From Pseudomonadota bacterium (GTDB lineage: Bacteria; Pseudomonadota; Alphaproteobacteria; Rhizobiales; Hyphomicrobiaceae), in contig JAKAXS010000115.1 in the NCBI GenBank assembly GCA_021816505.1, positions 1 to 7,887 of the forward strand: a stretch of 7,887 nt of DNA. Direction: 5' to 3'. Below the pieces are notes generated by a model. It did no database searches and was not told the origin of the DNA. It worked only from the letters and a program-made list of their open reading frames with translations. Below, in pieces: positions 1 through 5,557 of this stretch. Position 1 is the first letter of the stretch; each line of letters starts with the position of its first letter. Made by a program: the position numbers and the translations under genes.

Positions 1-90
1 TCCGATCTCGCTGCTCGGGCCGCACGTATCGGCGGGAGTGCTGCACTTCCCTTGACGCCACCGGCGAATAGCGGCACGAACAAAACATGA
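1..90 (+). CDS. Possible 3' end of an upstream ORF overlapping ruvB
   Basis: The first frame is open from the window edge for 29 codons and ends in a TGA that overlaps the ruvB start as ATGA, the arrangement expected of translationally coupled genes. In alphaproteobacteria ruvA normally lies here, but the visible tail (ending PPANSGTNKT) is rich in Ala, Gly, Pro and Thr and does not look like the RuvA C-terminal domain to me. The other two forward frames stop at 55 and 71. With so few codons the open frame could be chance, so no function is proposed. Confidence 0.2.
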   Translation, partial: SDLAARAARIGGSAALPLTPPANSGTNKT

Positions 91-1184
91 CCGAAGATCG
101 CCTCGTAACATCGCAGAAGCGCGAGCAGGACGCGCTGGAGGCCTCGATTCGCCCGCAGTCGCTCGACGAGTTCATCGGGCAGGAGCAGGCGCGGTCGAAC
201 CTCAAGGTGTTCATCCAGGCGGCGAAGGCGCGTGGCGATGCGCTGGATCACGTGCTGTTCGCCGGCCCTCCGGGCCTGGGCAAGACGACGTTGGCGCAGA
301 TCATGGCCAAGGAACTGGGCGTCGGTTTTCGCGCCACGTCCGGTCCGGTGATCTCAAAGGCGGGCGATCTCGCAGCACTTCTGACGAACCTTGAAGATCG
401 CGACGTTCTTTTCATCGACGAGATCCATCGCCTCAATCCGGCGGTGGAGGAAATCCTTTACCCGGCGATGGAAGACTTCCAGCTCGATCTGATCATCGGC
501 GAAGGCCCGGCCGCGCGGTCGGTGCGCATCGATCTGGCGAAGTTCACGCTCGTCGGCGCCACCACGCGTGCCGGCTTGCTGACCACACCGCTGCGCGATC
601 GCTTCGGCATTCCTGTCCGGCTCAACTTCTACACCACCGAGGAGCTGGAGCGCGTCGTCACACGCGGTGCGCGCGTGCTGGGTGCGCCTTTGGCCAAGGA
701 CGGCGCGTCCGAGATCGCGCGCCGCGCCCGCGGCACGCCGCGCATCGCCGGCCGGCTTCTTCGTCGCGTCCGCGACTTCGCGGCCGTCGCCAATGCCGAT
801 GTGATCAACGCGCAGGTCGCCGACAAGGCACTGCGCGCTCTGGAAGTCGACAATGAGGGGCTCGACGCGCTCGATCATCGCTACCTGAACTGCATCGCCA
901 AGAACTACGACGGCGGTCCCGTCGGCATCGAAACGATGGCGGCCGCGCTGTCCGAGCCGCGCGATGCGCTGGAAGAAATCGTCGAGCCCTATCTGCTGCA
1001 GCAAGGCTTCGTGGGCCGCACGCCGCGTGGCCGCGTGCTGACCCTCAAGGCGTATCGGCACCTGGGCTTAACCGGCCCGGGCCGGGGCGCGGCTGAATTC
1101 TCGCTGTTCGACCAGGCGACCGACACTGACGAGAGCGACGGGAATTCTGACGGCCGGCCCGACGGCAAGTCGGGCACGGGCTGA
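87..1184 (+). CDS. ruvB: Holliday junction branch migration DNA helicase RuvB
   Basis: RuvB is the hexameric AAA+ motor that, with RuvA, drives branch migration of Holliday junctions in the cytoplasm during recombination and repair. The 365-residue protein shows the full family pattern: Walker A GPPGLGKT at 60-67, Walker B DVLFIDEIH at 106-114, sensor 1 GATTRAG at 157-163, the arginine-finger segment LRDRFG at 169-174, the sensor 2 region GTPRIAGRLLRR at 216-227, and the C-terminal winged-helix motif RTPRGR at 311-316. The core ends near residue 340. A further 25 residues rich in Asp, Gly and Ser make it longer than E. coli RuvB (336) and are probably disordered. The ATG start gives the normal N-terminus; no strong ribosome-binding site is visible. 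The gene converges with the SurA-N-like gene 13 bp downstream. No key residue is missing. Confidence 0.98.
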   Translation: MTEDRLVTSQKREQDALEASIRPQSLDEFIGQEQARSNLKVFIQAAKARGDALDHVLFAGPPGLGKTTLAQIMAKELGVGFRATSGPVISKAGDLAALLTNLEDRDVLFIDEIHRLNPAVEEILYPAMEDFQLDLIIGEGPAARSVRIDLAKFTLVGATTRAGLLTTPLRDRFGIPVRLNFYTTEELERVVTRGARVLGAPLAKDGASEIARRARGTPRIAGRLLRRVRDFAAVANADVINAQVADKALRALEVDNEGLDALDHRYLNCIAKNYDGGPVGIETMAAALSEPRDALEEIVEPYLLQQGFVGRTPRGRVLTLKAYRHLGLTGPGRGAAEFSLFDQATDTDESDGNSDGRPDGKSGTG

Positions 1185-1190
1185 CGCCCG
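1177..1190. terminator. Small hairpin between convergent genes
   Basis: CGGGC (1177-1181) pairs with GCCCG (1186-1190) around a 4-base loop that contains the ruvB stop codon. The position between two converging genes suits a shared terminator, but the stem is only 5 bp and there is no T run on either side, so the call is weak. Confidence 0.22.
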
Positions 1191-1197
1191 CGGCCGT

Positions 1198-1896
1198 TCA
1201 AGGTTTCTCGATTTTTGCGTTCTGCTTGAGAGCCGCCAACTCCTTCGCGGCCGTCGCGTCGTCAGTCTCCGCACCGAGCCGCGCCTTGAGCGCGGCGCGC
1301 CATGCCATCGCGGCCTTGATACGGGCCTTGGCGCCAGGAAGAGCGCGCTTGTCCCACGCGACCAGCAACTTGTGCAGTTGCTCGTCCGCAGCGCCGGCAC
1401 GCTTGACCGTCGCCTCCGCAGCCTTGTCGACGGCGGCATCGTCGATCGTCACGTTCTGGCGCTTGGCCTCCTGCAGCATCAACTGCTCGTCGATCAACTC
1501 GTGCAGCGCCTTCGCCTCCACCTCAGCGAACAGCTTCGGCTTCACGCGCCGCACCGCAAGCGTCTGCGTGTAGGCGACGGATTTCTCGCCCACGATCGCC
1601 ATGATCTGCTCTTTGGTAGCTTCCGGGTTTTCCTGAACCACGGCGGCCATCAACCCCTTGAGATCCTGCGCCACCGCCGGCGTGCGGCTGAGCTGGCGCG
1701 ATTCGTCCAGAACCGGCTTGACGATGGCATCCTTGCCGATGAGGTCGTACTGGCGCGCCTCGAGCGCGTCGCTCGTGATGGCCTCGCCGTTGACGATAGC
1801 CTTGGTGGCCGGCGCGGCGTCCTGCGCCATGGCGGCCGGCAGGCCGACGGTAAGTGTCAGGGTCAGTGCTGCGGCGAGCGAGACAATTCGTGACAA
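1198..1896 (-). CDS. Exported SurA N-terminal-domain-like protein lacking a PPIase domain
   Basis: From the preferred TTG start the protein has 232 residues. Residues 1-24 form a signal peptide (SRIV, hydrophobic run, cleavage after AMA near 24), so the product should act in the periplasm. AIVNGEAITSDALEAR (33-48) and LIDEQLMLQEAKRQNVTIDD (134-153) match the two halves of the SurA N-terminal chaperone fold, and ARIKAAMAWRAALKARLG resembles the closing helix. About 85 residues separate the two motifs, which looks longer than in canonical SurA, and no parvulin domain follows, so chaperone rather than isomerase activity is inferred. An ATG at 1933-1935 is in frame but would bury the signal peptide behind 13 residues. 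TTG at 1894-1896 has AGGAGAG (complement of 1904-1910) seven bases upstream. The gene lies opposite to the rest of the cluster and diverges from ybgC. Outer-membrane protein folding is a plausible but unproven role. Confidence 0.75.
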   Translation of the reverse strand: MSRIVSLAAALTLTLTVGLPAAMAQDAAPATKAIVNGEAITSDALEARQYDLIGKDAIVKPVLDESRQLSRTPAVAQDLKGLMAAVVQENPEATKEQIMAIVGEKSVAYTQTLAVRRVKPKLFAEVEAKALHELIDEQLMLQEAKRQNVTIDDAAVDKAAEATVKRAGAADEQLHKLLVAWDKRALPGAKARIKAAMAWRAALKARLGAETDDATAAKELAALKQNAKIEKP

Positions 1897-1933
1897 AGGG
1901 GAACTCTCCTGCAAAAGACAGCCGACGCATTGC

Positions 1934-1960
1934 ATGCCTTTGCACTTCTGAGCAAGGCAT
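1934..1960. promoter_or_regulatory. Interrupted inverted repeat in the divergent SurA-like/ybgC intergenic region
   Basis: ATGCCTT (1934-1940) is mirrored by AAGGCAT (1954-1960). The symmetry continues inward as (T)GC/GC with one extra T, leaving a loop of about 8 bases. The arms also create a -35-like TTGCAC on the plus strand (1940-1945) and TTGCTC on the minus strand, each about 17 bp from only weak -10-like sequences. Both divergent genes need a promoter here, so an operator or shared promoter is reasonable, but no regulator can be assigned. Confidence 0.35.
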
Positions 1961-1998
1961 CATGTGAAATTCGGCGCAGCAACCAAACGAGTCCCTTG

Positions 1999-2478
1999 AT
2001 GTCTTCTCACAATTCCGTCTGGCCGGACCTCGCGGGACGTATCGTCGACGATGCCGAGGGCCGCCGCCATATCCTGCCGGTCCGCGTCTACTTCGAAGAC
2101 ACCGACTTCGCCCAGGTCGTCTATCACGCCTCATATGTGCGCTGGTGTGAGCGCGGGCGGTCGGACTTTCTGCGGCTTCTGGGGACCGACGCGCGCCGCC
2201 TGATCGACGGGACAGACAGCCACGAACCGGCTGCCTTCGTCGTTCGCCGCATGAACATGGATTTCATGCGCCCCGGCAAGATGGACGATGTCCTTCAGGT
2301 GGAGACGCGCGTGCGCGAGTTGGGTGGCGCTTCCGTCACGCTGGACCAGACCGTGACGCGCGACGGCGCCCGTCTTTTCGAGGCGACCGTGACTCTTGTG
2401 CTCGTCAGCGTTTCGGGAAAGCCCCTGCGACTTTCGGCAGTTGTGCGCGAGGCCTTCGAAAAGACTACGCCTTCCTGA
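1999..2478 (+). CDS. ybgC: Tol-Pal-associated acyl-CoA thioesterase YbgC (hotdog fold)
   Basis: YbgC is a cytoplasmic 4-hydroxybenzoyl-CoA-thioesterase-type hotdog enzyme that hydrolyses acyl-CoA and is commonly encoded with tol-pal genes. With the ATG at 1999 the protein has 159 residues. VRVYFEDTDFAQVVYHASYV (28-47) is the family signature; Asp36 corresponds by alignment to the catalytic Asp18 of E. coli YbgC, and His43 falls in the conserved YHASY motif. CERGRSDFLRLLG follows, as in alphaproteobacterial homologues. An in-frame ATG at 1930 would add 23 residues unlike the family and has no ribosome-binding site, so the shorter form is preferred; a TTG at 1996 is also possible. The usual neighbour is tolQ, but here a regulator gene and two intergenic stretches lie between. 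The physiological acyl substrate cannot be read from sequence. Confidence 0.93.
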   Translation: MSSHNSVWPDLAGRIVDDAEGRRHILPVRVYFEDTDFAQVVYHASYVRWCERGRSDFLRLLGTDARRLIDGTDSHEPAAFVVRRMNMDFMRPGKMDDVLQVETRVRELGGASVTLDQTVTRDGARLFEATVTLVLVSVSGKPLRLSAVVREAFEKTTPS

Positions 2479-2494
2479 ACGCTGCACAATTTTT

Positions 2495-2511
2495 AATCAG
2501 ATAAACTGATG
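2495..2511. promoter_or_regulatory. Operator-like dyad 1 upstream of the XRE regulator
   Basis: AATCAG-ATAAA-CTGATG contains perfect 5-bp arms ATCAG (2496-2500) and CTGAT (2506-2510). The pattern AATCAG-N-YTGATG recurs at 2563-2580, with further half-site-like words CCGATG (2515-2520) and CTGATG (2543-2548) between. All lie in an AT-rich island just ahead of a gene for a DNA-binding protein, so autoregulatory operators are inferred. Confidence 0.4.
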
Positions 2512-2562
2512 AACCCGATGAGGAATTCTTATTTCGTTTACACTGATGATTGGAATATTTCA

Positions 2563-2580
2563 AATCAGGTTAATTTGATG
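2563..2580. promoter_or_regulatory. Operator-like dyad 2 upstream of the XRE regulator
   Basis: AATCAG-GTTAAT-TTGATG repeats the architecture of the dyad at 2495-2511. Twelve of the 16 bases from 2564 to 2579 are symmetric about the 2571/2572 centre, including ATCA/TGAT outer arms. It ends 12 bp before the TTG start of the regulator gene, so bound protein could block initiation. Confidence 0.4.
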
Positions 2581-2591
2581 GGACTCTGAAG

Positions 2592-2837
2592 TTGACCAAG
2601 ACCTTAGGAACGCCCCGCCAGAGGGCGCTGGTTGATTTGCTCGTTCAGAGTCGGGAAGCGGCGGGGCTGACCCAGGCCGATTTGGCTCGGAAGCTTGGCG
2701 AATATCAGTCGTTCGTGGCGCGCCTGGAAAGCGGCAAGCGACGCATCGACGTCGTGGAATTTTTGCATCTCTCCGAGCTTCTTCGATTTGACGCGAGCAG
2801 AGCGATTCAAAAACTCCGTCGCGTGCGCCAACCTTAG
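2592..2837 (+). CDS. Small XRE-family helix-turn-helix transcriptional regulator
   Basis: This 81-residue protein is essentially one Cro/C1-type DNA-binding domain. LTQADLARKLG (26-36) is the first helix-turn segment, and EYQSFVARLESGKRRIDVVE (37-56) carries the recognition helix and the typical ESGKRRIDVVEF continuation. There is no room for an effector domain. The only usable start is TTG at 2592: the frame has a stop at 2571 and no ATG. A GGGA at 2580-2583 may serve as a weak ribosome-binding site. The gene sits between ybgC and tolQ, where these two are normally adjacent, and the sequence ahead of it is strikingly AT-rich, so acquisition is possible. It may regulate itself through the dyads upstream; whether it also acts on tolQ cannot be told. 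The domain call is firm, the targets are unknown. Confidence 0.82.
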   Translation: MTKTLGTPRQRALVDLLVQSREAAGLTQADLARKLGEYQSFVARLESGKRRIDVVEFLHLSELLRFDASRAIQKLRRVRQP

Positions 2838-2850
2838 CGCGTCGCGCGCT
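2836..2850 (+). terminator. GC hairpin at the end of the XRE regulator gene
   Basis: AGCGCG (2836-2841) and CGCGCT (2845-2850) form a perfect 6-bp stem with a 3-base loop that begins in the stop codon. No T run follows, so it may be only a pausing or stability element. Confidence 0.25.
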
Positions 2851-3102
2851 CCGATCTCTCGCGCAGCTGAAGTGTTTAGGCCTCAACCCCTCGGCCAAAC
2901 TGAGCATAAGCCCTTGTTTGGTCATATTGCGCGGCAACATGCCTGATTGGTGCGGGGGCTTTTCACAAGCAGAGCTTCTGCGGTGCCGATCGAGCGGGGA
3001 GGCACGCGCATATTCGCGTGCGCGCCGCTCAGGGCGCAGGCATATCGCGACATAGTTCCCGCATAGATGTCCGAACGAAGCAGTTCGAACGACGGTTGAG
3101 AC
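2838..3102. other. 265-bp noncoding gap before tolQ with several hairpins
   Basis: No ORF here looks real. The stretch holds small inverted repeats: GCAGA/TCTGC at 2969-2981, the stronger GCACGCG/CGCGTGC at 3002-3021, and CGAAC/GTTCG at 3072-3087. CGAACGAAG (3072-3080) is nearly repeated as CGAACGACG (3086-3094) immediately before tolQ. A tolQ promoter is expected because the regulator upstream seems to be its own unit, but I could not pick a convincing -35/-10 pair. Confidence 0.5.
3002..3021. promoter_or_regulatory. Perfect 7-bp hairpin or operator in the tolQ leader
   Basis: GCACGCG (3002-3008) and CGCGTGC (3015-3021) flank the AT loop CATATT, ending 81 bp ahead of the tolQ start. There is no T run, so a terminator is unlikely. 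It could be a binding site or an mRNA leader structure. Confidence 0.35.
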
Positions 3103-3819
3103 ATGAACCCTACTGAACTGACCCAAGCACCTATCGACGCTGCCCACTCGGGTGGCTTCTCCTTCATCGGCCTCTTCATGATGGCCTCGCCTGTGGTTCA
3201 GGCCGTCATGATCGGTCTGCTCCTCGCCTCCGTATGGTCCTGGGCGATCATCATCGAAAAGCTGTTCGCCTTCCGCACGGCACGTATCGAGGCGGACAAG
3301 TTCGAACAGACCTTCTGGTCCGGCCAGTCACTGGACGAGCTGTACGGCGGTCTCTCGCGCGGTCGAACCATCACGATGGCCGCCCTGTTCGTGGCCGCAA
3401 TGCGCGAATGGAAACGCTCGGTCGAGGGCAACATTCGCGCCATGGGCGGCATCCAGCTGCGCGTGGAGAAGGTGATGGACGTGACGATTTCCCGCGAGAT
3501 GGAACGGCTCGATCGCCGTTTGCTGTTCCTCGCGACGGTCGGCTCCACCGCGCCGTTCGTCGGCCTGTTCGGCACTGTCTGGGGCATCATGACCTCGTTC
3601 CAGGCCATCGCCGTATCCAAGAACACCAATCTCGCCGTCGTGGCGCCCGGCATCGCCGAGGCGCTTTTCGCAACCGCGCTGGGTCTGATGGCGGCTATTC
3701 CGGCCGTCGTGTTTTACAACAAATTTTCGGCGGACAGTTCGCGTATCTCTCAACGTCTCGAAGCGTTCGCGGATGAATTCGCCGCCATCGTTTCGCGTCA
3801 GATCGACGTCAGGAGCTAA
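3103..3819 (+). CDS. tolQ: Tol-Pal inner-membrane motor protein TolQ
   Basis: TolQ is the MotA/TolQ/ExbB proton-channel subunit that, with TolR, uses the proton motive force to energise TolA during outer-membrane constriction at division. The 238-residue protein has three predicted membrane helices, near 31-55, 138-168 and 178-206, with a long cytoplasmic loop between the first two. The family signature ATVGSTAPFVGLFGTVWGIM (144-163) and APGIAEALFATALGL (181-195) are intact. The ATG start gives the usual N-terminus; only a weak GGTTGAG precedes it. tolR follows after 5 bp, so the two are certainly co-transcribed. ExbB is the main alternative, but the tolR-tolA-tolB context settles the identity. 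Confidence 0.97.
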   Translation: MNPTELTQAPIDAAHSGGFSFIGLFMMASPVVQAVMIGLLLASVWSWAIIIEKLFAFRTARIEADKFEQTFWSGQSLDELYGGLSRGRTITMAALFVAAMREWKRSVEGNIRAMGGIQLRVEKVMDVTISREMERLDRRLLFLATVGSTAPFVGLFGTVWGIMTSFQAIAVSKNTNLAVVAPGIAEALFATALGLMAAIPAVVFYNKFSADSSRISQRLEAFADEFAAIVSRQIDVRS

Positions 3820-3824
3820 GCCGA

Positions 3825-4274
3825 ATGGGCGCGAGCGTCAAAGCAGCTCATCAAGAGACCGGCCGTCGCCGCCGCGGGCGCAAGCACGCGCCGATGTCCG
3901 AAATCAACGTCACGCCGTTCGTCGACGTGATGCTGGTGCTGCTGATCATCTTCATGGTCGCAGCCCCTCTGCTGCAGGTCGGCGTTCCGATCGAGCTGCC
4001 GCAGTCCAAAGGACAGCAGCTGGAAAGCAAGAAGACGCCCGTCATCGTGTCGGTTCGCCAGAGCGGTGAGGTCTACATCGCCGACGCGGCGGTGCCGCTC
4101 GAAGAGGTCGCCACCAAGCTCAAGGCGATGGCCAAGGACAATCTCGACGAACAGGTCTTCGTGCGCGGCGACAAGGGCGTCGACTACGGCGCCGTTCTCA
4201 AGGTCATGGGCCGCATCAACGAAGGCGGATTCCGTAAGATCTCTCTCGTCAGCGAGAGCGAAAGCGGAGGCTAA
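3825..4274 (+). CDS. tolR: Tol-Pal inner-membrane protein TolR
   Basis: TolR is the ExbD/TolR-type partner of TolQ; its single membrane helix supplies the protonatable residue of the channel and its periplasmic domain binds peptidoglycan. The protein has 149 residues: a basic cytoplasmic start (RRRRGRK, 14-20), the signature SEINVTPFVDVMLVLLIIFM (25-44), and a periplasmic domain to the end. Asp34 is the equivalent of the essential Asp23 of E. coli TolR. AGGAG at 3811-3815, inside the end of tolQ, stands nine bases before the ATG. tolA starts 8 bp after the stop. Nothing is missing or unusual. Confidence 0.96.
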   Translation: MGASVKAAHQETGRRRRGRKHAPMSEINVTPFVDVMLVLLIIFMVAAPLLQVGVPIELPQSKGQQLESKKTPVIVSVRQSGEVYIADAAVPLEEVATKLKAMAKDNLDEQVFVRGDKGVDYGAVLKVMGRINEGGFRKISLVSESESGG

Positions 4275-4282
4275 GGGGCGAC

Positions 4283-5392
4283 ATGCGCCTCAGTGTGCCC
4301 CTATCGTTTTTGCTCCACGCAGCAGTGATTGCGTGGTCGTTCCTCCACATCTTCTACACGCCGCCACTCGAAGCCACCCCGCCGCCGACCATCGAAGTGT
4401 CGATGATCACGCCGTCCGAGTTGACCGCGCTGAAGAAGGGTGACGTCAACTCGACCGAACTCGACGCCAAGCCGAAAGAACAGCCGCCGACGGAAATGTC
4501 CAAGCAGGAGGCGGACAAGCCGAAGCCCGTCGATGGCCCGCCGCCGGCTGCGGAACCGCCGCCCCCTCAGGAAGAGGCCAAGCCCCCTGAGCCGGACCCG
4601 CCGAAGGTTGAGGAAACGAAGGCGCCTGAGCCGCCCAAGAGCGACCCGATCGCCGACAAGCTCGCCGCCTTGCCGCCCGAGCCTGCGCCCGGCCCGACGC
4701 CGGAAGAGCTGAAAAGGGCCGAGGAGGAGAAGCAGGCCGAAGAACAGCGCAAGGCCGACGAAGCCAAGAAAGAGGAAGAGCGCAAGAAGGCCGAGGAAGA
4801 GCAAAAGAAGAAAGAGGAAGACCTCAAGAAAGCCGAGGAGAAGAAAAAGGCGGACGAGAAAAAGAAAAAAGAGAAGGAAAAGCAGAAGAAGCTCGCCGTC
4901 GCGAAGAAGAAGAAGGAAGAAGATCTCAAGAAGCAGAAGGCGTCCGAGGCTGACCGCCTTGCGGCCCTGCTCGACAAGACGCCCGACAAGCGCGGCGCGC
5001 CGAACGCAGCCGCGCCGCCGGAAACGCAGACCGACTACACCGGCCCGACGGCCGGCGCGCGCGAGGGCAACGCCAATCGCCTGTCCGTGCGTGAGGCCGA
5101 CCTGTTGAACAGCCGCGTCGCCCAGCAGCTGAAGGCCTGTTGGCGCCTGCCGGGTGCGGGCGGTGGCATCGAAACGACAGTCGTCACGGTCAGTTGGCGT
5201 CTGCGCCAGGATGGCTCACTCGAAGGAGAGCCGCAGCTTGAGGGCGCCCAGTCCAACCCGCTGTATCAGCAGGCGGCGGACGCCGCGATGCGCGCTGTCA
5301 TCAACTGCTCGCCCTTCGACCTGCCGCAGGACAAGTATCAGTTCTGGAGCAAGATCACGTTCGACTTCGATCCCCGCGAAATGATGCGGTAA
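4283..5392 (+). CDS. tolA: Tol-Pal envelope-spanning protein TolA
   Basis: TolA is anchored in the inner membrane by TolQR and reaches across the periplasm to TolB and Pal. The 369-residue protein has the expected three parts. Residues 5-25 are a single membrane anchor with the Ser8-x3-His12 pair seen in TonB/TolA anchors. Residues 30-140 are Pro/Glu/Lys-rich, and 140-225 is a dense Lys/Glu/Ala helix, almost certainly a long coiled or single alpha-helix. Residues 265-369 form the C-terminal TolA/TonB-like domain, with NSRVAQQLKACWRLPG, then NCSPFDLPQDKYQFW and a final FDFDP. Cys286 and Cys342 are placed to form a disulfide. Two possible ribosome-binding sites, GGAGG (4266-4270) and AAGGGG (4273-4278), precede the ATG. 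The Lys/Glu stretch makes the coding strand almost free of T, which produces long spurious antisense ORFs. Confidence 0.96.
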   Translation: MRLSVPLSFLLHAAVIAWSFLHIFYTPPLEATPPPTIEVSMITPSELTALKKGDVNSTELDAKPKEQPPTEMSKQEADKPKPVDGPPPAAEPPPPQEEAKPPEPDPPKVEETKAPEPPKSDPIADKLAALPPEPAPGPTPEELKRAEEEKQAEEQRKADEAKKEEERKKAEEEQKKKEEDLKKAEEKKKADEKKKKEKEKQKKLAVAKKKKEEDLKKQKASEADRLAALLDKTPDKRGAPNAAAPPETQTDYTGPTAGAREGNANRLSVREADLLNSRVAQQLKACWRLPGAGGGIETTVVTVSWRLRQDGSLEGEPQLEGAQSNPLYQQAADAAMRAVINCSPFDLPQDKYQFWSKITFDFDPREMMR

Positions 5393-5483
5393 CAAGCGGC
5401 GGTGACAGGAGCGTGCGCGTAAGGCACACAGTGGCAAAACACCTGTGCTGCGTTCGAGAACACGCCTAGGCCCAATTCATGTG

Positions 5484-5511
5484 TTGAAGCCAAAATCAAA
5501 CGCTCGATACA
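5484..5511 (+). promoter_or_regulatory. Candidate tolB promoter in the 165-bp tolA-tolB gap
   Basis: TTGAAG (5484-5489) and GATACA (5506-5511) are separated by 16 bp and lie 46 bp ahead of the tolB ATG. Four of six and about three of six bases match the housekeeping consensus. The gap between tolA and tolB is far longer than the 5 and 8 bp within tolQRA, which makes a separate promoter plausible; no clear terminator follows tolA, so read-through is also likely. Confidence 0.3.
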
Positions 5512-5557
5512 TCCCGTAGACTTCATCCTTGTGAGAAGACCAATAGATTTCCGCCGC

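Noticed and set aside
1..90. Upstream partial ORF as the RuvA C-terminus
   Set aside because: The order would fit, but the visible residues do not resemble the RuvA C-terminal domain, so only a generic low-confidence entry is kept.
354..1061. 235-codon antisense ORF opposite ruvB
   Set aside because: RuvB motifs are intact on the plus strand, and the antisense translation has no domain; it is a shadow frame.
4301..4989. Long antisense ORFs opposite tolA, rich in Phe/Ser or Arg/Leu
   Set aside because: They are a by-product of the purine-rich Lys/Glu coding strand of tolA and have no domain or start signal.
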